Source of the DNA: Flavobacteriaceae bacterium
GTDB taxonomy: Bacteria > Bacteroidota > Bacteroidia > Flavobacteriales > Flavobacteriaceae
Reading direction: 5' to 3'
DNA: 64,000 nt
Assembly (NCBI GenBank): GCA_029248885.1
Contig: JAQWIL010000003.1
Coordinates: 1 to 64,000 of the forward strand
Below are positions 44,885 to 54,845 of this stretch, piece after piece. Within the stretch, counting starts at the first letter, position 1. Every line of letters starts with the position of its first letter. The translations under genes and the position numbers were made by a program. The notes below the pieces were generated by a model. The model worked only from the letters and a program-made list of their open reading frames with translations, did no database searches and was not told the origin of the DNA.

Positions 44885-47353
44885 ATGGCGAAAAATCTTG
44901 TTATTGTAGAGTCACCAGCTAAAGCTAAAACTATTGAAAAATTTCTTGGTCCAGACTTTAAGGTGGTATCTAGTTACGGACATGTTTCAGATCTTCCCGA
45001 CAAAGAGTTGGGAGTTGATGTTGAGCAAAACTTTTTACCAAAATACACGGTTTCAAGTGATAAGAAAAAGATTGTTTCTGAGTTGAAGAGCTTAGCAAAA
45101 AAGTCAAATACGGTTTGGCTCGCTAGTGATGAAGATCGTGAAGGGGAGGCCATTGCCTGGCATTTGTCCAATGTTTTGGAGTTGCAAAAAGAAAACACAA
45201 AACGAATCGTATTTAATGAGATCACAAAAACTGCGATTAACCATGCAATTGAACACCCGCGACAAATCGATCAAAATTTAGTCGATGCTCAACAAGCACG
45301 ACGTGTTTTAGATCGACTTGTTGGTTATGAATTATCGCCCATACTGTGGCGAAAGGTACAAGGCGGTCTGTCAGCGGGGCGTGTACAGTCTGTTACCCTT
45401 CGTTTGGTTGTTGAGCGTGAGCGCGAAGTCGAAAACTTTGTTTCCAAAGAAACATTTAAAGTGCAGGGAGACTTTACCACTGTTGATGGGAAAGCTTTTA
45501 AAGCAGAATTGGCTACAGCCTTTAATAGTGAGCAAGAAGCATCATCGTTTTTAGAACAGAATATCGGTGCGGTCTTTCAAGTTTCTTCCATCGAGAAAAA
45601 GCCAGCGACCAAATCGCCAGCAGCGCCTTTTACCACCTCAACATTACAGCAAGAAGCATCGCGAAAACTTGGATTTTCTGTGAGTCGGACCATGCAAAAT
45701 GCCCAACGTTTGTACGAAGCAGGTTTGATTACTTATATGCGAACAGACAGTGTTAACCTTTCCAAACAGGCTTTAGGCCAAGCCGCATCGGTTATCGAAA
45801 GTAACTACGGTAAAGAATACGTGCGAATTCACCAATATAAAACATCTAAAAAAGGTGCACAAGAAGCGCATGAAGCCATTCGTCCTACCGACTTGAGTCG
45901 AATGAGTGTGGATGTTGAATTTGACCAGAAAAGACTCTATGACTTGATATGGAAGCGAACCTTGGCTTCGCAAATGAGTTTGGCAAAACTGGAAAGAACG
46001 GTTGCAAGGATCACGACAAATCAACACGGCCAAGCCTTTGTCGCTCGTGGAGAGGTTGTGGTTTTTGATGGGTTTTTAAAATTGTACTTAGAAGGTGTTG
46101 ATGACCCTTCGGAGGAGAATCAATCCCTATTACCAGCGATGAAGCAAGATGAGACTGTGCATACAAAACGCGTTGTTGCCACCCAGCGTTTTAGCCGCCC
46201 TCCCTACAGATACTCAGAGGCATCATTGGTCAAAAAATTAGAGGAGCTCGGGATTGGTAGACCATCGACCTATGCGCCGACCATATCTACCGTTCTCAAT
46301 CGAAAGTATGTCGCTAAAGGAACCCATGAAGGTGAAGAGCGCTCCTACAAACAGCTTATTTTGCAGGACAATAAGCTCACCTCAGTAAATCAGTCCGAAA
46401 TAACAGGTTCGCAAAAAGGAAAACTTGTACCAACAGATATTGGCTTTTTGGTAAACGATTTCTTGATCAATAATTTCAAGGAAATCGTTGACTACGGATT
46501 TACGGCCAGTATCGAGCAGGATTTTGACCGAGTTGCTACTGGAAATTCCGAGTGGGAATCGATCATGAAGCAATTTTATGCCAATTTTCACCCAATTGTA
46601 GAAGACGTTAAGAAAAACGCCACACGAGAAACCGGGCAGCGAATTTTGGGTACAGATCCAAAATCTGGACGTCAACTGAGTGTTCGACTTGGAAAATTTG
46701 GCCCAATGGCACAATTGGGAACTGTCGAGGACGAAGAAAAGCCCTTGTTTGCCAATATGCCAGACTCATATAGTTTGTCCAAAATCACATACGAAGAAGC
46801 CTTAGACTTGTTTAAATTACCCGCAACGCTAGGGGAGTATGAGGGAATGCCTGTGCAAACCAACAACGGACGTTATGGCCCTTATGTGTTGCACAATAAG
46901 GTGTTTGTTTCTCTACCAAAAGGTGCAAACCCGTTGTCCGTAACGCTAGAAGAAGCGATTGCCTGTATCGAACAGAAACGAAAAGACGATGCCCCAATCG
47001 CAACCTATGAAGGTCAAGGTGTTACGAAGGGAAAGGGTCGTTTTGGGCCTTTCATCAAATGGAATGGGTGGTTTATCAATGTATCCAAACAGTATGACTT
47101 CGATAATCTTTCTGATGAAGACATCAAAGCATTGATCGAGGCAAAGAAGAAAAAAGAGGCGGAGCGCGTTGTCCGTATATGGGAAGAAGAGGGCATTCGC
47201 ATTGAAAAAGCACGATGGGGTCGCCACAACCTTATCAAAGGGAAAACCAAAGTTGAGCTCAATAAAACCATCGTAGTTGCTGATTTATCTCTCGAAGAAG
47301 TGCAAGCGATGTTGAGCAAAAGCAAGCCAAAAAAGAAGAAATCAAAAAAATAA
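44885..47353 (+). CDS. topA: DNA topoisomerase I
   Basis: The 822 residues begin with the Toprim motif LVIVESPAKAKTIEKFLG and carry DEDREGEAIAWH. The catalytic Tyr is in GLITYMRTDS. The C-terminus has basic, Lys-rich repeats of the Toprim_C type (GRYGPYVLHNK, GRFGPFIKWNGW) instead of zinc fingers, as usual in Bacteroidota. It relaxes negative supercoils. The open frame runs 24 codons further upstream, but that extension precedes the promoter-derived start and does not belong to the family. The next gene starts 3 bases after the stop. Confidence 0.97.
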   Translation: MAKNLVIVESPAKAKTIEKFLGPDFKVVSSYGHVSDLPDKELGVDVEQNFLPKYTVSSDKKKIVSELKSLAKKSNTVWLASDEDREGEAIAWHLSNVLELQKENTKRIVFNEITKTAINHAIEHPRQIDQNLVDAQQARRVLDRLVGYELSPILWRKVQGGLSAGRVQSVTLRLVVEREREVENFVSKETFKVQGDFTTVDGKAFKAELATAFNSEQEASSFLEQNIGAVFQVSSIEKKPATKSPAAPFTTSTLQQEASRKLGFSVSRTMQNAQRLYEAGLITYMRTDSVNLSKQALGQAASVIESNYGKEYVRIHQYKTSKKGAQEAHEAIRPTDLSRMSVDVEFDQKRLYDLIWKRTLASQMSLAKLERTVARITTNQHGQAFVARGEVVVFDGFLKLYLEGVDDPSEENQSLLPAMKQDETVHTKRVVATQRFSRPPYRYSEASLVKKLEELGIGRPSTYAPTISTVLNRKYVAKGTHEGEERSYKQLILQDNKLTSVNQSEITGSQKGKLVPTDIGFLVNDFLINNFKEIVDYGFTASIEQDFDRVATGNSEWESIMKQFYANFHPIVEDVKKNATRETGQRILGTDPKSGRQLSVRLGKFGPMAQLGTVEDEEKPLFANMPDSYSLSKITYEEALDLFKLPATLGEYEGMPVQTNNGRYGPYVLHNKVFVSLPKGANPLSVTLEEAIACIEQKRKDDAPIATYEGQGVTKGKGRFGPFIKWNGWFINVSKQYDFDNLSDEDIKALIEAKKKKEAERVVRIWEEEGIRIEKARWGRHNLIKGKTKVELNKTIVVADLSLEEVQAMLSKSKPKKKKSKK

Positions 47354-47356
47354 CTC

Positions 47357-48502
47357 ATGGCGATTGAGCTTCTTGTCCCTGTTTCTGATGAGGTTTTGTC
47401 TTTACGCACGATAGGCGAGCCGCAAACAATCGGAAATAAACTAAAAATACATTCAGAAAAGGCAGGGATTCCTCGTTTTAAAAATGCACGAATCGCTATT
47501 GTTGGCGTTCAAGAAACAAGATCAATTGGGCAACCCCACCAGCGCAAGCAAAATTTGAATGGCATTCGCAAAGCGCTATACAGTCTGTATGTCGGAAATT
47601 GGAATAATAACATCATCGACTTGGGAGACATTCCGATTGGCGACAAAGAGAAAGACTCTCACAAGGCATTGCATGATGTTGCCAAAGAGATGTATCAGCG
47701 CAACATTCTGCTTATCGCTTTTGGCGGTAGTCAAGAAAACACCTTGGGTATGTGTAGCGTTTTCAACGAGTTGGAGGTATATTACAATCTTACCTCCATT
47801 GATTATAAATTTGACTTTGGAGGAGACGGGAGTCTTATTTCTCCAGAGTCCTATATGTCAAAACTCATCGCTAATCGTCCGAACTACATGACCAATTTCT
47901 GTAATTTGGGTTATCAAAGTTATATGGTTTCTCAAGATGAAATTGATCTGATGGAACGTTTGTATTTTGAGTCTATTCGCCTTGGCACACTTACTAATGA
48001 CCTAAAGGTTGTAGAGCCATTGATGCGAGACTCAGACATCGTTTCTATGGACATGACTGCAGTGAAATCCAACGAGCTTCAGGGTGGTTTGACACAAGTA
48101 AATGGTTTTACAGCACAACAATTTTGTGCATTAGCTCGTTATGTTGGTATAAGTGATCGGGTTCGATTTGTCGGTTTGTGCAATATTCCAGAAAGCAACT
48201 CATCTTCGAATCTAATTGCCCAAGCAGTGTGGTATTTAATAGAAGGAATGCATTACAGAGTCAATGAATATCCGTTTTCAACAAAAGAAAATAGCGTTCG
48301 ATACGTGGTATCGTGCGATGATCAGGAATTAATTTTTTACCAAAGTTCTTTGAGCAAGCGGTGGTGGTTAGAAGTACAGCCTGAACAAGATTCTAATCTG
48401 GAATCGGTTCTGATTTCTTGTTCGGAAGAGGATTTTTATACAGCGGAAAAAGGGACGGTTCCAGAACGTTGGTGGAAGGCCATTCGTAGAAGTATTATTT
48501 AA
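47357..48502 (+). CDS. Arginase/formimidoylglutamase-fold protein with lost metal ligands
   Basis: The 381-residue protein follows the ureohydrolase layout but not its chemistry. Where arginases have GGDH, it has AFGGSQE; where they have DAHxD, it has SIDYKFD; and where they have SxDxDxxDP, it has SMDMTAVKS. Most of the manganese-binding His and Asp are therefore absent. Databases tend to label such flavobacterial genes formimidoylglutamase. I read it as a pseudoenzyme, by motif inspection only. It lies 3 bases after topA and 55 before gldK, suggesting a scaffold or regulatory role near the T9SS operon. Confidence 0.85.
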   Translation: MAIELLVPVSDEVLSLRTIGEPQTIGNKLKIHSEKAGIPRFKNARIAIVGVQETRSIGQPHQRKQNLNGIRKALYSLYVGNWNNNIIDLGDIPIGDKEKDSHKALHDVAKEMYQRNILLIAFGGSQENTLGMCSVFNELEVYYNLTSIDYKFDFGGDGSLISPESYMSKLIANRPNYMTNFCNLGYQSYMVSQDEIDLMERLYFESIRLGTLTNDLKVVEPLMRDSDIVSMDMTAVKSNELQGGLTQVNGFTAQQFCALARYVGISDRVRFVGLCNIPESNSSSNLIAQAVWYLIEGMHYRVNEYPFSTKENSVRYVVSCDDQELIFYQSSLSKRWWLEVQPEQDSNLESVLISCSEEDFYTAEKGTVPERWWKAIRRSII

Positions 48503-48508
48503 ATTACA

Positions 48509-48516
48509 TATTTTTG
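48509..48516 (+). promoter_or_regulatory. Candidate -7 box TATTTTTG of the gldKLMN operon
   Basis: An exact TAnnTTTG match 41 bases before the gldK ATG. It supports the ATG at 48558 over the in-frame GTG at 48516, which overlaps the box. No good -33 element is seen. Confidence 0.5.
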
Positions 48517-48557
48517 TGAACAGTATTGTTAATAAATATCTTAATTTAGCATACGTA

Positions 48558-50150
48558 ATGAGAAGCATAACCGCATTACTTGCTTTGTTAATTGTAGTTT
48601 TGAGTTGTGGAAAACGCGACCAAGGCGAATTGATAGGAGTTAAGACAAAAAAATTTATTCGGGTAAACCCACATGGGATGGTTGAAGTTCCTGGTGGGTC
48701 TTTTATTATGGGTTCTTCCGACGAGGATATCATCGATGCACAAAATGATATTACACGAACGATGACAGTCCGAACCTTTTATATGGACGAAACCGAAATC
48801 ACCAATCGTGAGTATATGCAATTCATCGAATGGGTAAAAGATTCGATTGTTCGTTCAAAGCTTGCTGAAAAAGCCGTGATGGTTTTTGAAGGTATGTACG
48901 AGGACAATAATTATGAACGTGGAACAACTGCTGTTCCCTCTGATGACGTTGATTTTTTCTACTCTGTATTGAATGACCCCGATGAGCTTGAAGAAGCGAT
49001 GCCGTCTGACGAGCAACTTGAAATCGTAGAAAATCAAAGTTTAGAAGATTTGTATAACACTTCTGGAGGGGAAATCCTTCGCTACTATCCAGCTATGGAA
49101 GATTTTATTGGCGACTCAGAGGAGGACTTGACAAGTCTGAATGGTTACCAACAACTCGTTCGCTTTCGAGCACAAAACCCAGTAAAGCTATGGTTGTCAA
49201 CCAGGACTTCACCTGATAGTGTTTTTCATCACTCACTTCCATTTAATCGTGATGAGCAAATTTTTTGGGAAAGAGAAGATTATCCAGACATTCATTATGC
49301 TGAAGTCATGGAGGATTCGATTTATTTACCTGAAAATGAGTGGTATAATGGCGTGAAGTCGATTGACACAAAGAAATTGATTTATCGTTTTTCTGAATTG
49401 CAAGTCGATGACTTTGTCAATGCAATGAAAAATTCGAACATCAACGAGCTTTCCCGAGCCGATTTCTTAATCTATGATGCAGTTCCGATTTACCCTGATA
49501 CAACCGTTTGGATAAGAGATTTTAAATACAGCTACAACGAACCGATGTTTAACGAGTATTTTTGGCATCCCGCCTACGCGGATTACCCCGTAGTTGGTAT
49601 TAGCTGGAAACAGGCTAAGGCATTTGCGAATTGGAGAACAAAATATAGAAACGACTATTTAAGAGGAGAAAAAAATAAAACGACTGTTGGTGAGTTCAGA
49701 TTACCTACAGAAGGAGAATGGGAATATGCTGCTCGTGGAGGAAAGCAGTCCGCAATTTACCCATGGGGTGGGCCATATTTGGTTGATAGCCGTGGTGATT
49801 TTCTCGCTAATTTTAAGCCAAAACGAGGAGATTATGCAGCAGACAATATTGTTTACACAGCGGAAGTAGACTCTTACGAGCCAAACGATTTTGGGCTATA
49901 TAATATGTCTGGGAATGTTGCTGAATGGACATCCTCCCCTTATTACAATGAAAGTTATGAATTCAACACTACCTTTAACCCTGACGTCTATATGCCAGGA
50001 AACGAAAGGAAGATAGTTCGTGGTGGTTCGTGGAAAGATGTCGCTTACTTTTTAAAAGTAGGTAGTAGAGATTACGAGTATGCAGACAGTGCAAGAAGTT
50101 ATATTGGTTTACGCTTGGTGCGGGACTATTTAGGATCAAACAGTAGATAA
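48558..50150 (+). CDS. gldK: Gliding motility / T9SS lipoprotein GldK
   Basis: The 530 residues begin with a lipoprotein signal (LLIVVLSCGKRD). Then comes a formylglycine-generating-enzyme-like domain: VEVPGGSFIMGSSDED, TEITNREYMQFI, RLPTEGEWEYAARGG and ends with IVRGGSWKD and YIGLRLVRD. GldK forms, with GldN, the periplasmic ring under the outer membrane in the type IX secretion system. It is not expected to be catalytic. I chose the ATG that starts the signal peptide. It is the first gene of gldK-gldL-gldM-gldN. Confidence 0.97.
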   Translation: MRSITALLALLIVVLSCGKRDQGELIGVKTKKFIRVNPHGMVEVPGGSFIMGSSDEDIIDAQNDITRTMTVRTFYMDETEITNREYMQFIEWVKDSIVRSKLAEKAVMVFEGMYEDNNYERGTTAVPSDDVDFFYSVLNDPDELEEAMPSDEQLEIVENQSLEDLYNTSGGEILRYYPAMEDFIGDSEEDLTSLNGYQQLVRFRAQNPVKLWLSTRTSPDSVFHHSLPFNRDEQIFWEREDYPDIHYAEVMEDSIYLPENEWYNGVKSIDTKKLIYRFSELQVDDFVNAMKNSNINELSRADFLIYDAVPIYPDTTVWIRDFKYSYNEPMFNEYFWHPAYADYPVVGISWKQAKAFANWRTKYRNDYLRGEKNKTTVGEFRLPTEGEWEYAARGGKQSAIYPWGGPYLVDSRGDFLANFKPKRGDYAADNIVYTAEVDSYEPNDFGLYNMSGNVAEWTSSPYYNESYEFNTTFNPDVYMPGNERKIVRGGSWKDVAYFLKVGSRDYEYADSARSYIGLRLVRDYLGSNSR

Positions 50151-50160
50151 TTTAATAGCA

Positions 50161-50763
50161 ATGAAGAAAAAGTTTTTTATACCAGAAAAATACCTTGAAC
50201 TAGTTTTTGGGCTTGGTGCGTCAGTTGTGATAATTGGAGCACTTCTAAAAATTACACATAAAGATTTTATATTCAGTGGTAACACATGGCTTACTGCAGG
50301 ATTAATCACCGAAGCTGTGATTTTTATGATTGCAGGTTTGAGAGGTTATGCCGTCACTACTGATGATGACGAAGTTGAGGTAACTCCAGAAGCTGCGATT
50401 TCAGATGTCTCAAAAGAAGTTGATGCACTCAAGGAAGCTTTTGCAGGTGCAACTAAACAAATCCAAAATCTGACGGGGAGCCTACAGTCTGCAACAATTG
50501 CAACAGCCACGATTAAAATTCCAGAGAATTTTCAAGTGAATGTTGATGAACTCAATAACCGCTTGGCTTCGGCGAGTGTTAGCGTTTCTCATGTACAAGA
50601 TGTTTACAACAACATTGAGAAGAGTTTAAATGGACAACCGCAAGCCCATAGTGATGTTGTTTCTGCCAGCGATAAACTTGTGGTTCAGCTAGAAGAAATG
50701 AACTCGATTGTTAAGCAGCTAAACGAGAAGTATTCTGCGATAGCTAAAGCAATGGGGAATTAA
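50161..50763 (+). CDS. gldL: T9SS motor protein GldL
   Basis: The 200 residues have two N-terminal transmembrane helices (about 12-31 and 42-60) and a long cytoplasmic helical tail. Glu51 in the second helix (LITEAVIF) corresponds to the conserved membrane Glu that is essential in Flavobacterium GldL. GldL and GldM form the proton-driven rotary motor that powers secretion and gliding. Spacing is 10 bases after gldK and 13 before gldM. Confidence 0.97.
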   Translation: MKKKFFIPEKYLELVFGLGASVVIIGALLKITHKDFIFSGNTWLTAGLITEAVIFMIAGLRGYAVTTDDDEVEVTPEAAISDVSKEVDALKEAFAGATKQIQNLTGSLQSATIATATIKIPENFQVNVDELNNRLASASVSVSHVQDVYNNIEKSLNGQPQAHSDVVSASDKLVVQLEEMNSIVKQLNEKYSAIAKAMGN

Positions 50764-50776
50764 ACCTTTATAACCA

Positions 50777-52471
50777 ATGGCAGCAGGAAAACAAGATTCT
50801 CGGCAGAAGATGATAAACATGATGTACCTCGTGTTTATTGCGATGCTTGCTTTAAATATCAGTAAAGAAGTATTGGCTACGCTAGGAATTTTAAATGAAG
50901 ACATTGAAAATTCTATAAAATCAAAAAGTGAAAAAAGCAATGAGCTTTATAGGGTATTCGCGCAAAATGCTGAAAACCCAAGCTATGCCTTCGCTAATGA
51001 ATGGGCTCCTGTGATAAAAGATGCCACTAATCAATATTTTGGTTTTGTACAATCATTAAAAGACACTTTGCTTCTTGATGAATTTGGTAAAAATAAATAC
51101 AAGAAATCTGTTGTAGTCAAGGATGGTCCAAACAGAAATGATACCCTTCTGATTACCAATTTTCAAACAATGGACAAATCAATCGAATTAGATGATATGT
51201 TCTTCGAGGGTAACAATTATGACAGCTTAGGGCTGGTTTATGTAGATCGTTTCAAAAATTATTCTACACTCATGAAATCGGTAATCGATTCAATTATTTT
51301 AAAAGAAAACCGTTTAACTGTCAAGAGAACCCCTCATGATTTTTCGATCAGTAACGATTTAATCGCAAGGAGTTTTACTTTTAAGGACTCAGTTGTTAAT
51401 TCTGAGGGGACAATACAACCCTATCTTGATTATAACTTTAAAGGTTTTCCAAAGATTGCTTCTCTTTCTAAACTCACCAAACTTCAATCTGATATTCGTC
51501 AATTAGAGCTCCAAATGGTCGAAGCATTTAACACCAAAATCCTCAGTGACGGTAGCGCAGTCAATATCAATACCTCAAAGTCGCTACTCAACGCAAAATC
51601 AACCTATTTTGTTGGAGAACGCATCAATGACGCAAAAATACTGATTGGTCGGATTGCAAGTGACTTCCAACCCGATTCGGTATCGATTAAAATTGATAAT
51701 CGTGAGTTGAGACGGGGTAGAGACTTTACCATTGAAGATGGAGCACTTAATCTCAATTTAGTTTTTAGCTCTGGTGGAGAAAAGAAAATTACAGGAGATT
51801 TATTTTTCTCTGATGCTGATGGAAACCTTGAGCCAATCCCAGTTGAACAAACGCTAGTGGTCAACAACCGTACAGATTTCTTTATCGAGATTCCGCGTAT
51901 GAATATCCTATATAGAGGATTACCAAACGAAATCCGTGTTATCGACCCAGAAATTTCTCAGAATAACATTCGGGTCACATCCTCCTCTGCAAACATCTCG
52001 CCTAGTGGCAGTAGCACCTTTGAGGTCAGGCCAAAAGATGGGTTTGATAAAATCGTTGTCAATGTTGGAGACAGAACAAATTCTAGAGTAAAAAAATCTA
52101 AAACGTTTAGAGTGAAAGACCTTCCTGTCATGGAAAGCTCAATCGCATACAATAACAGATTTTACACAGGTTCTACGGGAATCAGCAAAACTGGACTTCA
52201 GAGAGGGAAAGTTTCTGGTAAAGTCCCAAGCGATTTTGATTATGATTTAACAATAGAAGTTACTAGCTTTACTTTTTCTGTTGGAAACCTGCCTCCAATT
52301 CAAATCAAGGGGGATGGTTTACGAGATGCATTTTCAGCGATTGAGTCACAATCATCAGGATCTGTAGCTTTTTTCACCAATGTTGTTTCTACAGCATATT
52401 TTGAGTCCAAAGGGCGTAGAGTACCCATTAAGAATGTTAGAGTAGGGGATTTTAGTATTAAAATTAGATAA
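50777..52471 (+). CDS. gldM: T9SS motor protein GldM
   Basis: The 564 residues have one N-terminal membrane helix (MMYLVFIAMLALNIS, about 15-33) preceded by Arg9 (DSRQKM), the residue reported to pair with the GldL Glu. The large periplasmic part contains four beta-domains and ends with GDFSIKIR. GldM spans the periplasm and transmits torque to GldK/GldN. It starts 13 bases after gldL. Confidence 0.97.
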   Translation: MAAGKQDSRQKMINMMYLVFIAMLALNISKEVLATLGILNEDIENSIKSKSEKSNELYRVFAQNAENPSYAFANEWAPVIKDATNQYFGFVQSLKDTLLLDEFGKNKYKKSVVVKDGPNRNDTLLITNFQTMDKSIELDDMFFEGNNYDSLGLVYVDRFKNYSTLMKSVIDSIILKENRLTVKRTPHDFSISNDLIARSFTFKDSVVNSEGTIQPYLDYNFKGFPKIASLSKLTKLQSDIRQLELQMVEAFNTKILSDGSAVNINTSKSLLNAKSTYFVGERINDAKILIGRIASDFQPDSVSIKIDNRELRRGRDFTIEDGALNLNLVFSSGGEKKITGDLFFSDADGNLEPIPVEQTLVVNNRTDFFIEIPRMNILYRGLPNEIRVIDPEISQNNIRVTSSSANISPSGSSTFEVRPKDGFDKIVVNVGDRTNSRVKKSKTFRVKDLPVMESSIAYNNRFYTGSTGISKTGLQRGKVSGKVPSDFDYDLTIEVTSFTFSVGNLPPIQIKGDGLRDAFSAIESQSSGSVAFFTNVVSTAYFESKGRRVPIKNVRVGDFSIKIR

Positions 52472-52475
52472 GATC

Positions 52476-53456
52476 ATGAATAAGTTCTTCATTTTTGTAT
52501 TTATTTTATCGAGCTTTTATGTCAGTGGGCAATTTAACTTATTGAACGCTTCTTCACCAGAAGAGGTTGGCGTTAAAACCGAAAAGCAAGAAGAACTAGA
52601 CTTTAATGAACCACTTGCATATCCATATGTAGATGACAAAGATATTTTGTGGAGTAAAGTAGTTTACGAATATATTGATGGGTACGAACAGTTTAACTAC
52701 CCATTGTTTTACCCACTTTTAGATTCAGAATTTTCCTCTGATCGTAAATCATTGTGGAGAATTCTACGTGAGTATATTTTTGAACAGACTGTTCAAAGTG
52801 AAGTTGATTTGGAAATAGAGGGTAATGAAGAAAAAGAAGTTCTTGTCATATACAACCCTGCCTTTAGAAACTTCAATGTAGAAGAGAGAGCAGACCTACG
52901 ATCGCCGAGACAAGAAGGGAGCGAGGGTTTTTCCCTAGTGGAAGGTATTGGTCTTGAAGATTCAAATCTAGACGGTGTTGTTAATGACGACGACATTACG
53001 TATTTAAAATCTTCAAATATTGTGGGATATAACATCAAAGGCTTGTGGTACTTCGATAAGAAATATGGTGAATTGCGATATCGGCTTATTGGAATTCAAC
53101 CTGTTGGTTATGTCGAGTTTGATTTAAATTCAGCACAAATTGACTTTGAGAGTGGTGCAACTCAAAACGAACCAACACCAAAGGCTTTATTTTGGCTTTG
53201 GTATAGAGATATTCGAGATATTTTGCATAAGCATTATGTGTTTAGTGATAAAAACAACTCAAAACGTATATCCTTCGACCAGCTTCTTCTTTCTAGAAAA
53301 TTTCATACCTATCTATATCGAATTGATAACGTCATGGACGATAGAGAATTAATAGATACCCCCTACATTAACGATGATCCATATCTCCGTATTACCGAGT
53401 CTCAGCGTTTAAAAGAAATCATTCGAAATTTTGAGCATGACATGTGGAGCAACTAG
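52476..53456 (+). CDS. gldN: T9SS protein GldN
   Basis: The 326 residues start with a signal peptide (to SGQ near residue 19) and show the GldN core: EPLAYPYVDDKDILWSKVVY and YPLLDSEFSSDRKSLWRIL. The C-terminus contains ISFDQLLLSRKFHTYLYR. GldN is a periplasmic ring subunit working with GldK. It lies 4 bases after gldM, in the conserved order. No duplicate gldO copy follows. Confidence 0.96.
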   Translation: MNKFFIFVFILSSFYVSGQFNLLNASSPEEVGVKTEKQEELDFNEPLAYPYVDDKDILWSKVVYEYIDGYEQFNYPLFYPLLDSEFSSDRKSLWRILREYIFEQTVQSEVDLEIEGNEEKEVLVIYNPAFRNFNVEERADLRSPRQEGSEGFSLVEGIGLEDSNLDGVVNDDDITYLKSSNIVGYNIKGLWYFDKKYGELRYRLIGIQPVGYVEFDLNSAQIDFESGATQNEPTPKALFWLWYRDIRDILHKHYVFSDKNNSKRISFDQLLLSRKFHTYLYRIDNVMDDRELIDTPYINDDPYLRITESQRLKEIIRNFEHDMWSN

Positions 53457-53508
53457 TTGCTAACCATCTGCTATCACACTACCTTTACAGTTGTATTAAT
53501 CTAACAAA

Positions 53509-54549
53509 GTGATCGACTATATCATTGTCGGGTTGGGCTTGTCTGGCGTCTCTTTTTGTCAAAAGCTCAAACAAAATCAAAAATCTTTTGTTGTTATTGA
53601 TCATGGTCAGCAATCCGCCAGTCGCGTTGGATCAGGACTATTCAATCCAATTGCCCTTAAACGAACCAAGCCCGCATGGAGGGGTCCACAACTGATGAGT
53701 ATAGCAATCCCCTTATATAAAGCCCTAGAAATCGATTTAGGGATTCGATTTGTACATCACGCTCCAATTCTAAAGATTATGCAGCAAACAGCGGATATCA
53801 ACGACTGGCACCGCGCCAGTGCATTAGCCGACTGCAAATCGTATATAAACCATGATGTCGTGCAAAATACAAACCCAGTTATTACAGTACCACTCGGCTT
53901 CGGAGTTGTTAAGAACACGGGTTGGGTTGATACCGCATTGCTCGTTGAGCGATATTCTCTTCTATTGGAGAGTAAAAAGGCCTTAATCAAAACCGCATTT
54001 GATTCAAATGCCTTACAGTTTACAGAGAATGGGGTTCGATACGGAAAGATTGAAGCCAAATATATCGTTTTCACACAAGGGGTTGGTCTGATTAGCAATC
54101 CGAGGTTTTCATTTATACCACTTCAAAAGACCAAAGGGGAGTTGATGGTTATTGAATGTGAGGATTTACAAGAAAAGTCCATTATACATGGTGGGGTATT
54201 TATGATTCCTCTTGGCAACAACAGATATCGAGTTGGATCTACCTACAACTGGAGAGACCAGGCCGAGGGCACTACGACAAGCGCTCGGATCAGTTTGCAA
54301 ACAAAGCTGGACAAGATCGTCCGCACCCCATATCAAATCATAAACCAATCAGCAGGATTTCGACCTACGACCCCTGATAGAAGACCTGTCATTGGAGTCC
54401 ATCCCAGATTTCCTCAACTTGCCATATGTAATGGCATGGGTTCTCGTGGAGTTCTACAAGCTCCCTTTTGTGCAGAATTACTCTACGATTATATCGAGAA
54501 CGGAACTCTGATTCCTCAAGAAATCAACATAAATCGGTTTAAAAATTAG
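53509..54549 (+). CDS. FAD-dependent oxidoreductase (DAO family)
   Basis: The 346 residues have an N-terminal FAD-binding motif IIVGLGLSGVSFC and the DAO-fold C-terminal block GFRPTTPDRRPVIG, then CNGMGSRGVLQAP. The family oxidises amines, amino acids or similar; the substrate here is unknown. The start is GTG at 53509, and the gap after gldN is 52 bases. Genes of this type follow gldN in several flavobacteria by my recollection, so it may be co-transcribed. A weak terminator hairpin follows. Confidence 0.88.
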   Translation: MIDYIIVGLGLSGVSFCQKLKQNQKSFVVIDHGQQSASRVGSGLFNPIALKRTKPAWRGPQLMSIAIPLYKALEIDLGIRFVHHAPILKIMQQTADINDWHRASALADCKSYINHDVVQNTNPVITVPLGFGVVKNTGWVDTALLVERYSLLLESKKALIKTAFDSNALQFTENGVRYGKIEAKYIVFTQGVGLISNPRFSFIPLQKTKGELMVIECEDLQEKSIIHGGVFMIPLGNNRYRVGSTYNWRDQAEGTTTSARISLQTKLDKIVRTPYQIINQSAGFRPTTPDRRPVIGVHPRFPQLAICNGMGSRGVLQAPFCAELLYDYIENGTLIPQEININRFKN

Positions 54550-54554
54550 GTTTT

Positions 54555-54581
54555 CCCTTTGAAAAAGGGTAATTATTTTTG
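54555..54581 (+). terminator. Weak terminator after the FAD oxidoreductase gene
   Basis: CCCTTT and AAAGGG form a 6-bp stem around GAA, followed by TAATTATTTTTG. It starts 5 bases after the stop codon. The stem is short and the T-tract is broken, so the call is modest. Confidence 0.4.
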
Positions 54582-54814
54582 TTGATGTTAATTTCTTTTT
54601 CAATTCTATCTGAGGCCATTTTAAAGAATATTCTTATTGTAATTACTAAGAATGATTCTACATCTAATATGATTTATAACTATCTTATTTTCAGTTATAT
54701 AAATATAAAATTAGAAATAAATATATAATCCATTTCAATGTAAAGTTCTTTATATTATAAAAAATGGAAACCTTTTAAAAAAAAGGTTCCATATTCGTTA
54801 ATTTGTCAACAAGA

Positions 54815-54845
54815 TTGATATTCTGCGAAAAAATGTGTATTTTTA
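54815..54845 (+). promoter_or_regulatory. Promoter of the 64-aa gene: TTG, 20-bp spacer, TATTTTTA
   Basis: TTG at 54815-54817 and TATTTTTA at 54838-54845 (one mismatch to TAnnTTTG) stand 20 bases apart, and the ATG follows 16 bases later. Confidence 0.45.

Noticed and set aside
48368-48733. 121-codon minus-strand frame across the gldK promoter region
   Set aside because: It is antisense to the ends of the pseudoenzyme and gldK, with no start signal, and the composition is not protein-like.
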